A stretch of DNA of 64,000 nt. Origin: Hansfordia pulvinata. Lineage: Eukaryota; Ascomycota; Sordariomycetes; Xylariales. A model generated the notes under the pieces. That model made no database searches. It worked only from the letters and a program-made list of their open reading frames with translations, and was not told the DNA's origin. A program made the translations under genes and the position numbers. Of the stretch, positions 37,126 through 48,574 are shown piece by piece. The stretch is taken from assembly GCA_006538405.1 (NCBI GenBank), contig BJKQ01000011.1:745501-809500 (forward strand), read 5' to 3'. Positions within the stretch are counted from its first letter, which is position 1, and every line of letters begins with the position of its first letter.

Positions 37126-40100
37126 TTAGATGTGCTCAAGATCGCGGTTTGAGCGGCGGCGGTAGTGGCTGCTGTTGGAGCCGCTTCCGTTGCTCTGAGT
37201 GTCGTATTCGAGAGCCTTGGGGCGGGGCTCGTCCTCGTCGGAACCGCGCTGGCGGCGGTGGCGCTCCCGATCGTCGCGACGATGTCTCCGGCGTCTGTCA
37301 TCGTCGTCGTCGAAATCACGGTCATAGTCGCGGTCCAGCTCGTTCTCCTCGTACTCCTTGCGGCGTTTCTCTGAGATGAAGTTAGTCATGTGCGGCCAGG
37401 GAACTTGATGAGTGCACGGGAGCTTACCTCTGAGCTGTGCGGTCTTCGTGGCGTAAGCTTGGATCTCATCCTTGCTCAAGACGCGCAATACGATGACAAA
37501 GTCGTCTCTGACCTCAAAGCGCTCCTTGCCATCGGTCAGGGCTTCAGGATTAACCATCTTGCGGTTGATCTTGGTCCAGCGAGCACCTGCGGGAACATCT
37601 TTCTTGGTTTTGTCATCCTTGTGGGGCGCAACGCCCTCGCGAATGGGGTTTTCATCCTCAGGGAAGCGGACCTTGGGCTGCTTCAAGATGCCTTTGATGG
37701 CGCCTTTGCTGGTCTTGTTTCCGTTCTTGTCGCGAGGAGGAGAGACAAGGCGGTCGGACCTGCTCTCCGGAGAGTCGTATCGTTCGCGGCCCCTGGACAT
37801 GGAGTCGGACCTGTGGCGCGAGATGGACACCGAGCGGGTGCGCGGGGGCGGGGTTGGCATGTCGTAGCTCGAGTCGGTCAGAGCGTCAGAGTCATCTTTG
37901 TAGTCCGACTTGTATTCCGCCTTGTGCGCCGACTTTGACTCTGGAATGGGGTCTGGCTTCTTCTCTGACTTGCTCTCCGACTTGGCATTCGGTTTATCCT
38001 CCGACTTCTCCTTGGACTTCTCGTCCATCGCAGCGAGCTCCGCCTTGAGGCTCATCAAATCATTGGTGTCAGTAGGGTTGAAAGGGACCGGTCCGCGCTT
38101 GGCCTCAACGGGAGGCTGAGAGGGCGAGGAGTCGGTCTTGGGCGGGCCGGCACCACCGCTCATCACGGTTTTGCTGTCTTCATCCTTGCCAAGATCGCGC
38201 TTACGCTCTGAGCTCTTGTAAGCATCCAGGTCCTCCTTGGGGGCGTAATCACGGTCGCGAGAGCCGAGCTCTTCCCTTTCGCCAGCTCTCTCCTTAGGTG
38301 CTTCGGATCTGGACTCAACCACGATCGGGTCTGCCTTGGGCGGTGATCTGCGGTTGACTTCAGAGAGACGCCTGTCGACAGGTCGCGAGGCAGAGGAGTC
38401 CTGGCTGATGATAGAGTCGCGGCGCGCAGAACCGCCTGAAACAGCATCCTCACGAGGAGACGACCTGCGCTCCAGGCCAGAGCCGTCGGGCAGCACTCTG
38501 TATCGGTCGCGCGAGCCAGAGGGCTCGTGGCTCACTGAAGAGTCTCTACGACGACGGGGAGACCCTTTGCCGTCTTCCTTCTCGATTTCCTTGTCCTTGT
38601 CCTTGTCTTTATCTTTATCCTTGTCGCCGCTTCCGAGACCAATCGCGGCCGCAGCGACGCCGAGGCCAGCGGTAAGCTTGTCGCGAACCCTGTCGCCTCG
38701 GCTTTCCTTGCTGTCGTCTCTGCTGTCCTTGCTGTCACGGCGGTCCCGGCTCTCGAGACGGGAAAGGGGACGGGCGGGGTCGACCGCCTTCTGTGGCTCG
38801 CGGCTTCGCGCGCGGCTGAGCTCTTCATCCGAAGAGCGCTTTGAGCGGTCCTCGGCGTCCCGGCGGGGGCGACCCTCGGGTCGACCCTCGAATTCACGCC
38901 ACTCGAGTTCCGACGGGCGTCTATCGGCTTGCTCCAGGAGATCAGTGCGGACGCCAAACCCGCGGGAAGCAACGTTCTCGTCACGGTATATGTCTTCGCG
39001 ACTACGGTGCTCGCCCCGGTGGAGTCTCTCGTCGTCTCGCGGGCGGTAGATGTCATCAGGATGAGAGATGCGCGTTGGCGGGTCCTGGTAGAGGGAGACA
39101 GGCCGGGAAGACCGGGAGTTGCGACGCTCGATGGAGGTCCCCCGGGACGGCTCGACGACTCTGCGCACGGGCTCCACCCCTGCTGGGGCAGGAACAGACG
39201 GAGGGGAGGGAACGGCAACCGAGGGCCGCTCGTATGTGCTGGTCGCAGCAGAACGGTTGTAACGTTCCAGGCCAGCCGAAGTGGGAGGTGGGCCGCGCCC
39301 GCGGGGCTCGTATCTTGAAGCGTCGTGGCTGACATTGACGTGTGGGCGATAGTAGGCCGGGCGATCGATGCTCTCTCGGCGGCTTCTGCGCGGGCGTTCG
39401 TTGTCGAGATCGTACTTGGCAAGCTCGCCGGGCTTGGTGTACTCGTAGCCCTCGTCCTCGTAGTCCACCAGAGCGGAGGTGGGCCGCGCAGAGCTGGAGT
39501 AGGGTTCCCGGGACCGGGAAGAGCGATATGGGTCGGCGGTGCCGGCCCTTGAGGGGGCGCGGATCCTCTCCAGATCCCCTCCAACGCGGTCACGAAGGCG
39601 GTAGTATTCATCGTTATCGAGCGAGCTGGTGCTGTGACCATAGCCGTGGCTGTAGCTGTGCCTGTTCTGACTGCGGGAGCGGGCCATGGAGGAGGCGGGT
39701 TGGGCATAGTACGTGTCGTTCCAGCGGCGAGGCTCTCTCGGCGGGCTGTTGGCGTAGGTGCCGGAAGACGAAGAGTGTGAGGAGGTGTGAGGTTTGCCGT
39801 GAGTGGTGGTCACGACGACGGGCTTGGAGGAGCCCGAGTCGACGGTGGAGGAGCGGAGGCGGCCGTGGTGGTGGGAAGGCTCACGCAGGCTGGCAGTACG
39901 AGAGGGTGCATGGGCGTCCTTCATGACGTTGTAGGTGGTGATGGTAGCATGGGGCGCGGCGTCGCGGTCGCGTTCATGGGGGCGTCGGGGGATGCTGGCG
40001 TCGTAGCGGCTGGTGGGCACGGCATGGAGGTCGCCACCGTACGAGCCGCCGTAGCCCTCGAGGCCCGTGGGCATCGAGGAACGGGCGGGGTTGCTGAGGG

Positions 40101-40143
40101 TGGGCGACCGCCGGCCAGAGGGTCGGTAGCGGTAGTCGGCCAT
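37126..40143 (-). CDS. Large disordered Arg/Ser-rich protein with C-terminal DUF8035-like domain
   Basis: The model is complement(join(37126..37370, 37428..40143)), 986 aa. The 57-nt intron has a GTAAGC donor, a perfect CTAAC branch point and a CTCAG acceptor; it splices QLR to EKRRKEYEEN. The protein begins MADYRYRPSGRRSPTLSNPA. It is almost wholly low-complexity: RS/SR/DR dipeptides, a KDKDKDKDKDK run and Glu/Lys-rich blocks. One ordered segment stands out near residues 865-905 (ARWTKINRKMVNPEAL, ERFEVRDDFVIVLRVLSKDE), which matches my memory of the fungal DUF8035 domain. The acidic and basic tail is DRDYDRDFDDDDDRRRRH. The molecular role is unknown; the RS/RD richness suggests RNA or chromatin contacts, which is inference only. 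The 57-nt intron has no stop in frame, so retention would add 19 residues. Confidence 0.88.
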   Translation of the reverse strand: MADYRYRPSGRRSPTLSNPARSSMPTGLEGYGGSYGGDLHAVPTSRYDASIPRRPHERDRDAAPHATITTYNVMKDAHAPSRTASLREPSHHHGRLRSSTVDSGSSKPVVVTTTHGKPHTSSHSSSSGTYANSPPREPRRWNDTYYAQPASSMARSRSQNRHSYSHGYGHSTSSLDNDEYYRLRDRVGGDLERIRAPSRAGTADPYRSSRSREPYSSSARPTSALVDYEDEGYEYTKPGELAKYDLDNERPRRSRRESIDRPAYYRPHVNVSHDASRYEPRGRGPPPTSAGLERYNRSAATSTYERPSVAVPSPPSVPAPAGVEPVRRVVEPSRGTSIERRNSRSSRPVSLYQDPPTRISHPDDIYRPRDDERLHRGEHRSREDIYRDENVASRGFGVRTDLLEQADRRPSELEWREFEGRPEGRPRRDAEDRSKRSSDEELSRARSREPQKAVDPARPLSRLESRDRRDSKDSRDDSKESRGDRVRDKLTAGLGVAAAAIGLGSGDKDKDKDKDKDKEIEKEDGKGSPRRRRDSSVSHEPSGSRDRYRVLPDGSGLERRSSPREDAVSGGSARRDSIISQDSSASRPVDRRLSEVNRRSPPKADPIVVESRSEAPKERAGEREELGSRDRDYAPKEDLDAYKSSERKRDLGKDEDSKTVMSGGAGPPKTDSSPSQPPVEAKRGPVPFNPTDTNDLMSLKAELAAMDEKSKEKSEDKPNAKSESKSEKKPDPIPESKSAHKAEYKSDYKDDSDALTDSSYDMPTPPPRTRSVSISRHRSDSMSRGRERYDSPESRSDRLVSPPRDKNGNKTSKGAIKGILKQPKVRFPEDENPIREGVAPHKDDKTKKDVPAGARWTKINRKMVNPEALTDGKERFEVRDDFVIVLRVLSKDEIQAYATKTAQLRGKLPCTHQVPWPHMTNFISEKRRKEYEENELDRDYDRDFDDDDDRRRRHRRDDRERHRRQRGSDEDEPRPKALEYDTQSNGSGSNSSHYRRRSNRDLEHI

Positions 40144-42924
40144 GGTGAGGAACGCTGGGGCTCGAGGAGGGAGCGGTGGTGAAGCGTCGAGGGTGACTAA
40201 AAAGTGAGGGCGAGGCGGCGGCGCGCGGCACGCGAGGAGGGGTGGCTAATAAGTACGGCCGGGCGAGCCTGGAGAAAGTCGGTTCCGAGGGTTTGACGCA
40301 ATGCGGGACGAGGCGGGACTTGGCGGCGGGCTCTGAGGCGGACTTCAGGCGGGAGTTTGCTTGGTGAGGGCCCCCACTTGTGATTTCAGCTTGGTAATGC
40401 AGCCAAGGCTGGGGGTACGCAAGAATCTAGTCGAAGAGCTGCTGATGCTCGTGACTGTGCGGTTCCCTCGGGTACTACCAGTGTCGACTAATCAAGCCAA
40501 AGCCAGGGGTGGAAGAAAGTAGAAAAAAAAGTGATAATAAAAAAAAATAAACACACAAGACGATCTTGTGCTAACCGAAGCCAGGCGTGGGTGCTCCAAG
40601 CTGGCGGGTGCGCGCTAGTTGCTAGCTGCTCGGGGCTGGTGAACTGGCGGCCGGGGTCTAGAGAAAACGGCCAGAAGGCTAAGGACGAAGGGTCTGAGGA
40701 CACAGGCGTGGTTGGAGACTAGAGTAGAAGGGCCATGCCCGTCTAACACACCGGATGGCGAATGCGGGATGGGAGCGGCCAGCGTCGCCGTGGGGTAAAA
40801 GTGGTGTCCGTCCGAGGCGCCACCGCTGCTGGGGCCTTTGGCCAGGTCGGGTTGGGCTGGGCTGGGCTGCAGCTGGGCAGCGGTGAGACGGGCCAGTCGC
40901 CGCGGAGCAGACGGCCGGTAGAGGGTCGCCACAGGGGTGAGAGCGGCGGCGGCGGAGGTGGAGCGGCGATTGTTGGGTCTGATTAGACGTCGTCGCTAGA
41001 GAAGCAGCACGTCGTCGCCCAAAATTGGTGGCGAGAGTGGTGATGTCCGGGAAACGGGCTGCTGGGGGTGGTCCAGGTCAGCGGAGGAAGAGACATGCGC
41101 AAGTCGATCGGTGTCGAGGAGAAGCAGAGAAAGATGCCGTCGCGTGGAAGGGCGGAGGCGAGAGAAGTGAGCTGGACCACAGCGCAGGTCAGGACGGACG
41201 TACAGATGGGCAGCCGGGCAGTCGGGCAGTCGGTGTTTACAACTGGTCGTGCTGTGCTGTCCCCGGGCGGCGGGAGGCGGTGGCAAAGACAAGGTCGAGG
41301 GCCAGCACGGGCAACGCATGCATGCAGTGGCCGGCGTCGAGGGCGACGTCAGCGGGCCGGGGGCAAAGCTGCAGGGTGTTCTGGATATGCGGACGGCGGG
41401 CCAGTCAGAAGGGTTGAGACATTGAATGCAAGATGCAGAATGGGCAAAGGCAGGCAGTTGTCGAGTCTTTGCTGGCGAGGAGAGACAGAGACGGCGGTGC
41501 GTTGCTCTGCGATGCAGGGCAGGTGGGTTTGGGTGGGACGTACAAGCATGTGGTACAAGGCACTAAGGTAGTTAGGCCAGTAGGTGGGAGGTAGGTTCCA
41601 GCGGTAGGTGGTAATCAGTGGCAGCCCCAGTCGTGGCAGTGGATGTGGCCCGCTAGGTACATGGATATCGTGCGCCGGACTGGCAGTGGTTGTATGTGGA
41701 ATGATACGGGCGACGGTCTGCTATGGCGCTAGTGGCTCTGGCGCGCTGCTGCAGGTGCAAGGCACGTAGGGTCGAAGGTCGAAGCGGGAGAGAGGCGGGA
41801 GGGAGAGGATTGGACAGGCAGGACAGGACGGGCCCAGGGCGAGGGAGGGAGAGCAGTCAAGTACAGCCAGAAACCAGTGTCGAGCAAGCGCCGGGTTGGA
41901 CGACGACAACGGGCAGCAGGATTCGGACGGGACAGGGGCGGGTCTTCAAGCTTGGTTGGTCCGAGTCGAGGCGAGCGATGATGGGAGCGGGTGATGATGA
42001 GAGCGAGCGAGATGATGGGTGGGTGGGTGCTTGTGGTGGGTGCGTGTGGGTGTGGGTGTCGATGCCCTCCCTCCCTCGTACAGCTATCCGCGACCACCAC
42101 TACCGGCAAGGTACCTGGCCGCCCACTTGCGGATGCGCCTGGGCCAAGGTCGCCATGGGGGAGCACGAGAGGGAGCTGCTGGCTGGAGCTGGATCGCGCT
42201 GGATCTGGCCGAGTTGGAGCTGTCCGTAAGTGGGTGGACTCGGCCACCGATTCGATCCAGGCTGCGGTAGCTTCCACTCATCCATCACTCTGATCAGGGT
42301 ACATACGGAGGTAGGTACGAGAGAGTATCTACTTGAATGTACGAGTAGCCCTGGCAGGTGCCTGAATAGATCCAATAGATGGACAGGCTTATCTTGGCTT
42401 GCCTGTCCTGTGCTGTGCGGCGGGCGCCTCTGCGGAGACGGTCTGGTCCCGGTAGCAAGTAGGCAGGTGTCCCCATCTCGGCTGGTGGCCCAGATCCCGG
42501 CACCCAGCGACGAGAGGAACGGGCATTGGCTGTTGGAGTGGGCGATGGATTGGCCGTGAAACGGGGTCGCTGGTGGCTCAGATCCCAAGAGAGCCCACGG
42601 CCCAGGTGTGCCAGGCCCCCGTTACAGTTACAATCCAACCCAGCCAGCCGTGCCACCACACTCCACGTCTCCTCCTGTCGCGCCCTTTCTCCGCTGTCAG
42701 CCTTGCTATCATTACGAGTATCACATTACGGAGTACAGTTGCCAGGCACAGCAGTGCTCGTACTCGTAGTGCTGGCTGGCACGCCCGGGAAATGGCTGTG
42801 GTCATTGTCGTGGGCAGCCGACATGGGTGGGAGGGGCAGATCCAAATAGACAATGACGTTCCGTTTCGCAAAATAGATCACTTCCGACCCCCCCTGCTCA
42901 TCCATGTGCCAGCTTTTGAGTACC

Positions 42925-42949
42925 TTAGGTACCTACTGTAGGTACCTAA
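42925..42949. repeat. Inverted repeat, 11-bp arms with a 3-nt loop
   Basis: TTAGGTACCTA, then CTG, then TAGGTACCTAA. The arms are perfect reverse complements and each contains the palindrome TAGGTACCTA. It could form a hairpin or be a paired binding site. It belongs to the TACCTA/TAGGTA family seen throughout the intergenic DNA. Confidence 0.9.
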
Positions 42950-45262
42950 CGGGGCACTCGCACGCGCACTCGACTCGCCGGCACGCGCCTCGGGTACCTC
43001 TCGTAGACTTCAACCACCTCTAGACGTCAACACACTGCTTGCTGCCAATAGAGCGAGCGGGAAAACAGAGAACAAAATGGATGTGATCTGTTTCCTGAGT
43101 TCTCCCCCGGTTTCTTTGTGCATCTTCGCAATGATGCAACTTTGCCGCCCAACGCATCTGGATCTGGATCGTGGGGTCGAGATACGAGTACTGCGCCGTC
43201 GAAAGTACCTAGATACTCATAGGCGGGCATAGGTACCCACTTCCACGCCCCGAGGTACGGGCAACCGCTATCTCTATTTGAAGCCAGGAGTCGGTACGCC
43301 AGACCGGCCCTGTGTGTCTGTCGCAGGTTCTCCCCCAGCTGTGTTCCCTCGTAGATACGCGTACTGGTACTGGAGCTCTGCACTCTCACAGAGTCGCGAC
43401 TGCATGTACACGGCTCTTGGCCAGGCACACAAGGCCAAGGGACAAGGGTCCACGATGAAGATGGAGATGGGTCCGCGACGGGGAGGGACGCCAGAGCCGT
43501 TGAGTGCTCGCACTCTCACAGCTTGCAGCTTGCAGCTTGCTGCATTGTGTCATTGCGCAACAATCCAGGCGCATAGAAGCTATGGCAGAGGAGTCCCAGT
43601 CTCGTATCGTCTCGTCTCGTCTGGTCGTGTATCTGTCAGCCTGACCGGCACCCTCGCGATAACCAACTTCCCGAGGGCTTATGTGATTTTCGTCATTATT
43701 GAAAATTATTGACCACAACCGTGCCTGTAGAAATCAGCCTTGTACGAGAAACTGGATGTCTGGTGCTCGTACTCGTGGACGTCCGTTCCACTCCTGGCCC
43801 GAAAGCGGGCTTTTCCCCCCCTCGTTCCAGAACCTCGAGCCCGCTACGCCCGCGCGCCCTCGAACCCGGCTGGAAGCTCGGATCGGCGGGCCCAAAAGAC
43901 AAGCACGCAGCGTCATCCCGCCCTCTAGCGCGCCCGCTTGTCGTGATAATGCCCATGGTTCATGCTAAGGGCCAGGGCTTGCAGGGGAGAATTACCGAGG
44001 GCTCGTGGGCTCGTACGAGTCGAGTGCGGTAGCCGCGTTGCCTACTCCCGTACGGGTGTAGTCACACCAGGACTGTCCTGGTTCGGTTCTGCCTTTGCCC
44101 GGTTACCTGGTGCTCTTCGCCGCCGCCGACGTACCACACCAAAGAACCCTGATTACGAGCTCGGGTATACGCGTAGTAGGCGGACACACGCACGAGCGCG
44201 AGCGCAACACGACCGGGCACCCTCGGGCTACTCACCGACCGGCGCGCGGAAGCTAACGTAGCTCGCCCACCAACTCGAGGTAGCAGACGAGCCCTGGGAA
44301 AAGAAATTGAACAACGAAAACAGGCACACGTCCGACCCATCATGGTCAATCGGCTCGATGATGCGCGCAGGACGCAGCAGCCTGGGCGGAGAATAGGACG
44401 TCAGATTATACGTCCTCTTCTCGCCTCCTGTTCTGCTCTGTCACGCCTGCCCGAAGCGTGCAGATGAGGATCGGGTTGGGCTCGCGAGCCCGTCGCCACC
44501 CTCCTGCCGAGAGAAAGAATAAAAAATATCCGGTAACACAGGAGGGGGAGGGCCGCAACGTGGCTCTTGTCTGTGTGGTTGATAAAGCACTGACAGTCAG
44601 ACTGCTGGGCTTGCCGGCCGGCGGCACGGCAACACAAGGCCAACGTCGCGCGACGCACGGCTCCCCAAGCACCAACCTGCGACCCCTTCCCCTTATCATG
44701 GCCAGTCAGCTCTGGGCTGAGAGAAGTGTAAAGTGAAGAGTGAAGAGTGTCCGCGCATGAGGTGCAACGATGCAGATCGGATACGGGTGACGGCAGATGA
44801 CCGTCTGAAGCCCGAGGCAGCGCACCGCCCAACCGACTACGTGTGTGTCTGGCGAGCGAAGGGGGCGGCCATTGCCACGCCACGACGGACAGTGCCCAAC
44901 TGGATATCCCGTTTGCTGGTCGAGGTGACGAGATGGCTGACTTTGGATGCGACCTACGGATGCCCACCCTTTCGTAGCCGTAGTCATAGGCCCGGGAGGC
45001 ACACACCTGCGCGTTTCGGGCACGTGCAAGAGAGTCGCATGTACTTGGGTTTGGACAAGAGAAAAACCCAGCGAACGCCACCAATCTCGCCTGCGCGTGG
45101 ATGTTCGCCCGAGTACCTCCAGCAGCATGGATACAAGGGTGGGAGGTGGCTCTCCCGTTCATCGGGGCTGGTGATAGATGGACCAGGGTGCTACGGGTAC
45201 TGCGCGTGGTTGCGGCCCCGTTACCTACGTCATTCCCGTCATGTCCAGCTCAGGAGCTATTC

Positions 45263-45286
45263 GTACGAGTAGGTAGCTACTCGTAC
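45263..45286. repeat. Inverted repeat made of two TACGAGTA motifs
   Basis: GTACGAGTA, a 6-nt spacer (GGTAGC), then TACTCGTAC. The 9-bp arms are perfect reverse complements and each holds one copy of the window-wide 8-mer. Confidence 0.9.
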
Positions 45287-47799
45287 CATAGCACGCACAT
45301 TAGTAGGTAGTCATGATCCTCATCAGCACCCGCCCAGGCCTTACGGCCGCGCCCAGCTGCAGAACCAGCAGCCCAGATAGGTTGTTGCTGGCGCTTTGCT
45401 CACGAAGGCCACGCGCTCCGCGAACGAGGGGCGGGCGGCCCTGCTGCTGCCAGTGCGCGCTCATCCGAAGAGACACGCAACTCGCCAGCGAGGTCACGAA
45501 ACACAGGTCCCGAAAGCCGACCCCGCGAGAATGCATGCATGCAGGCAGGGTACTCGTAAGTCATCATCATTAGCCGCATGTCTAAACCCTGCGAGCCGCA
45601 CTAGAGCACGCACGCGCTGCTGCACCTCGCCCCGGTTTCCCGCCGCTCGAAGGCCAGGCAGGGCATGGCCTCTCGCTTTCGCCACTCGCCCTCTCCAGTT
45701 AATTAGGATAGGGGGAGGGGGGGCAATGCGTGCCAGTCGGCTGGGACTCCGTTCGAGAGGGAGGGGCAAAAAAGGCCGGGCATACCGTGGCTGCTGAAGA
45801 GCAGCGTACAAAGCACTTCATCGGCTGGCGACCGCCGGGGCCGAAGGCAGGGACGGGGACAGGGGATTGAATATTGACCGCATTCCGAGGTATGAGATGG
45901 AAAGTGAAAGAGAAAAGAACGGTGAAGGTTGCCACCCAGAAGCCTCGTCGTCTTCATTGGCTCGCCGCCGCGCGATCGAGCAGAACAGAACGGCTTTCCC
46001 GGTAGCCTGCCTGCCTGCCTCTCTGCTCAGCAGCCGGAAGGATCGCAGAGGGCCTCCACAGCTGCAGTCGCCAACCGGTGAGCGGCCCCGGGGCGGGTTG
46101 CCCATGTCCCAGTCAGCCGAAGGAAATAAAAAGGGAATTTAAGTTACAGTACGAGGGACACTAGAATACAGGCGTGGGGACTCGATGCCTCCTCTTCCAT
46201 TGGGTAGCACACGGCAGAGGTCCCGATATTGTGCGTTGGTGCGCTGTGGAGAGGTCGGCGGCGCCTTCTTCGCCAACGGCCGCCTAGACTCGACCTGGGC
46301 TAGCGACGATGGCGAGGACGCGGTGACATGAACGCAGCGTTACAGATTACCGAGAGAGAGAGAGAGAAGACGTACGTCTCCAGGACCTGCCCTGCGGGGG
46401 TGTACCCTGTCGCTGAGTTGGCATCTTGGCCATTAACCCGCTATGGAAGCACGATTGAGAGGTACGAGTACATGGAGTGAGAGGCAGGCACAGGCGTAGA
46501 CATATAAGACTCGGTGCTATCGTCCGGGGTTTGGCTCGCCTCTGCCGCCTTTTTTTCTTCTTTTCCTTTTCCTTCTCCTTCTGCAGCCGCTGCTGTCCGC
46601 CGGGAGCCTGAAGTATGGGGAGCCTGACCTTGTTGCGCGCTGCCATTCGCTCGGTGTACGGCCGCTCCGTCTGCGTGTCTCCTGCGGATGACAGGGCCGG
46701 GCTTCTCGAAGGGTCATCCCTGGTGGCAGCCCTGGACCCCTGGTTTCTTTGCCTCGGCCTCAGCTGTCGGGCGTGTGTGCCCGGCCTGGCTGACCTTGTC
46801 GTTGGCCTCCTTTTTCCTCGCCTACCGTGTCGTAAAGGGGGTCTTTCTTCGATCTGCTGCGGATGCCAGATATCGATCGCGAGCGACGCATTCTTGCATC
46901 GGGGCCGGATGCGCGGGAACGGAAATCCCGAAAACAAGAGAAAGAGGATGAAAGAGGGAGAAAAAAAAAAACCCACGAGGCACCGACCACCTCCCCCGTC
47001 AGCGGCTTCAACACACGAATTGCCACTTGCGGGGAGGCTTTGTTCATACCCGTAGCTAACGTACCTAACCGGGTCGGCGACCGCCAATTCGGGTACGAGT
47101 AGTGCAGAGTGCCGCCCCCCGAAGACGACAACTTGCTTCGCCCCGTAGCCTGCCGGGCAAAACGCGGACGGGGCTGGGCGGTGACGGGGCAGCTGGCTCT
47201 TCCGGGAGCCGGCGAGGGTCCGAGACAGTCCCGTGAGGTCTGGCATTGCACCCGGTATCGGTACATGCTTGAAACCAGAGGCGGTCGCCAGGTACGCGTA
47301 CCGTGCAGCACGTTGCTGAATCCCACCGCGCGAGCCGCGACAAGCGGAATTTAGGTACGAGTACGGGTACCTACCTCTGTACCTACCACCACCTACCTCA
47401 CCTCAGTGACACACGTGTAAGTGGTATTCTACGGATACACTACCCCCCCAGCTCGGCCTCGCACACCGCAGCACAATAGATGCCGTCAGAGTGCAGTCAG
47501 ATCGCGGTAATGACTACGAACGCGCCACTGCGACCCTGTCAAATCTGCAATAAGCGCGTCTGTATAGCTCATGTGGTCTGTACTCAGCCGCTCGCCGTGG
47601 TCGGTAACGAGCCCCTCGCCCATGCGCCATGACGGTATATCTATCCTCACCACCACCCACAGAAGGGCTCAGAGGGCACGTGACTCGTGCAGATTCGCAG
47701 ATCGCGCGCGGCACGCTGTCGCCTCGCTACATGCCCTCCCGTCAATGCAGTTTTCCGAAGAGGCAATTTCGCTGCGCGATGCCGATCATTAGGAATAGA

Positions 47800-47847
47800 G
47801 AAGAAGAAGAAGAAGAAGAAGTTAATTAAAAAAAAAAAAAAAAAAAA
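47800..47847. repeat. (GAA)n and A20 tract
   Basis: About seven GAA units, a TTAATT interruption, then twenty A at 47828-47847. Confidence 0.9.
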
Positions 47848-48556
47848 CAGCGCAGTGCTGTGACAAGCTGGCAATTCGGCGGATATGGCGGCCTGGAGAG
47901 AACCGACGGGCGCACACCGCTCGCTGGCTTCCTCCCCTCGCCCCCTCTACTACAGGCATGAGCGGAAACGCGTCCATGCTGATTGCTTGAGCCTCACGAG
48001 GTGGCCACGGGGAGAGGATCTGCAGGACAAGGTCTGGGCAGGGCAGGCAAGGCAAGGCATGGCAAACAGAAAGAAAAAGAGGGACAAATGGGGGCATCGT
48101 TCGGTTACGATTGCACTGAAAACCGCACCGGTGGGTTTCCCCCCCCCCTTCCCCCTTTGTTACCCCAAACCTCTTGACCGCTCACGTTCGCGTTCGCGTT
48201 CGCGTCGCCCTCCGCCTTTTCTCCGGCTCTGGGGAGGGAGGGGGTTGAGGGGCCCAGCAGCGCAGATGCAATGCACCGCGGCGGAGTCGCGCGCTTTTCT
48301 CACTTGTCTCTACTTGCCTACATGTACTCGTACCTAAGGTAACGGAGGTGGGTGGCCGATATCACGGCGCTCGCTTAGACCCGTCCGAGGCCGCCGGCCG
48401 AGGGGAAGATGAAGAAAGAACGAAGCAAGAAAAAAAAGAGGTGACCGGACAGACCGCGCCTCCGGGGAAGGGCTCCACCCGGACGGCGACCGCCGTGACC
48501 CGGTCTTGATCGCGCCCGGTCGGCTTGTGTGTACGATCAATCGTGGGCATCAATGG

Positions 48557-48574
48557 GTGTGTGTGTGTGTGTGT
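48557..48574. repeat. (GT)n microsatellite
   Basis: Nine GT units in intergenic DNA. Confidence 0.9.

Noticed and set aside
44401..45162. 253-aa minus-strand frame
   Set aside because: Low-complexity, no homology I recognise, lies among TACGAGTA motifs, and other frames are open too.
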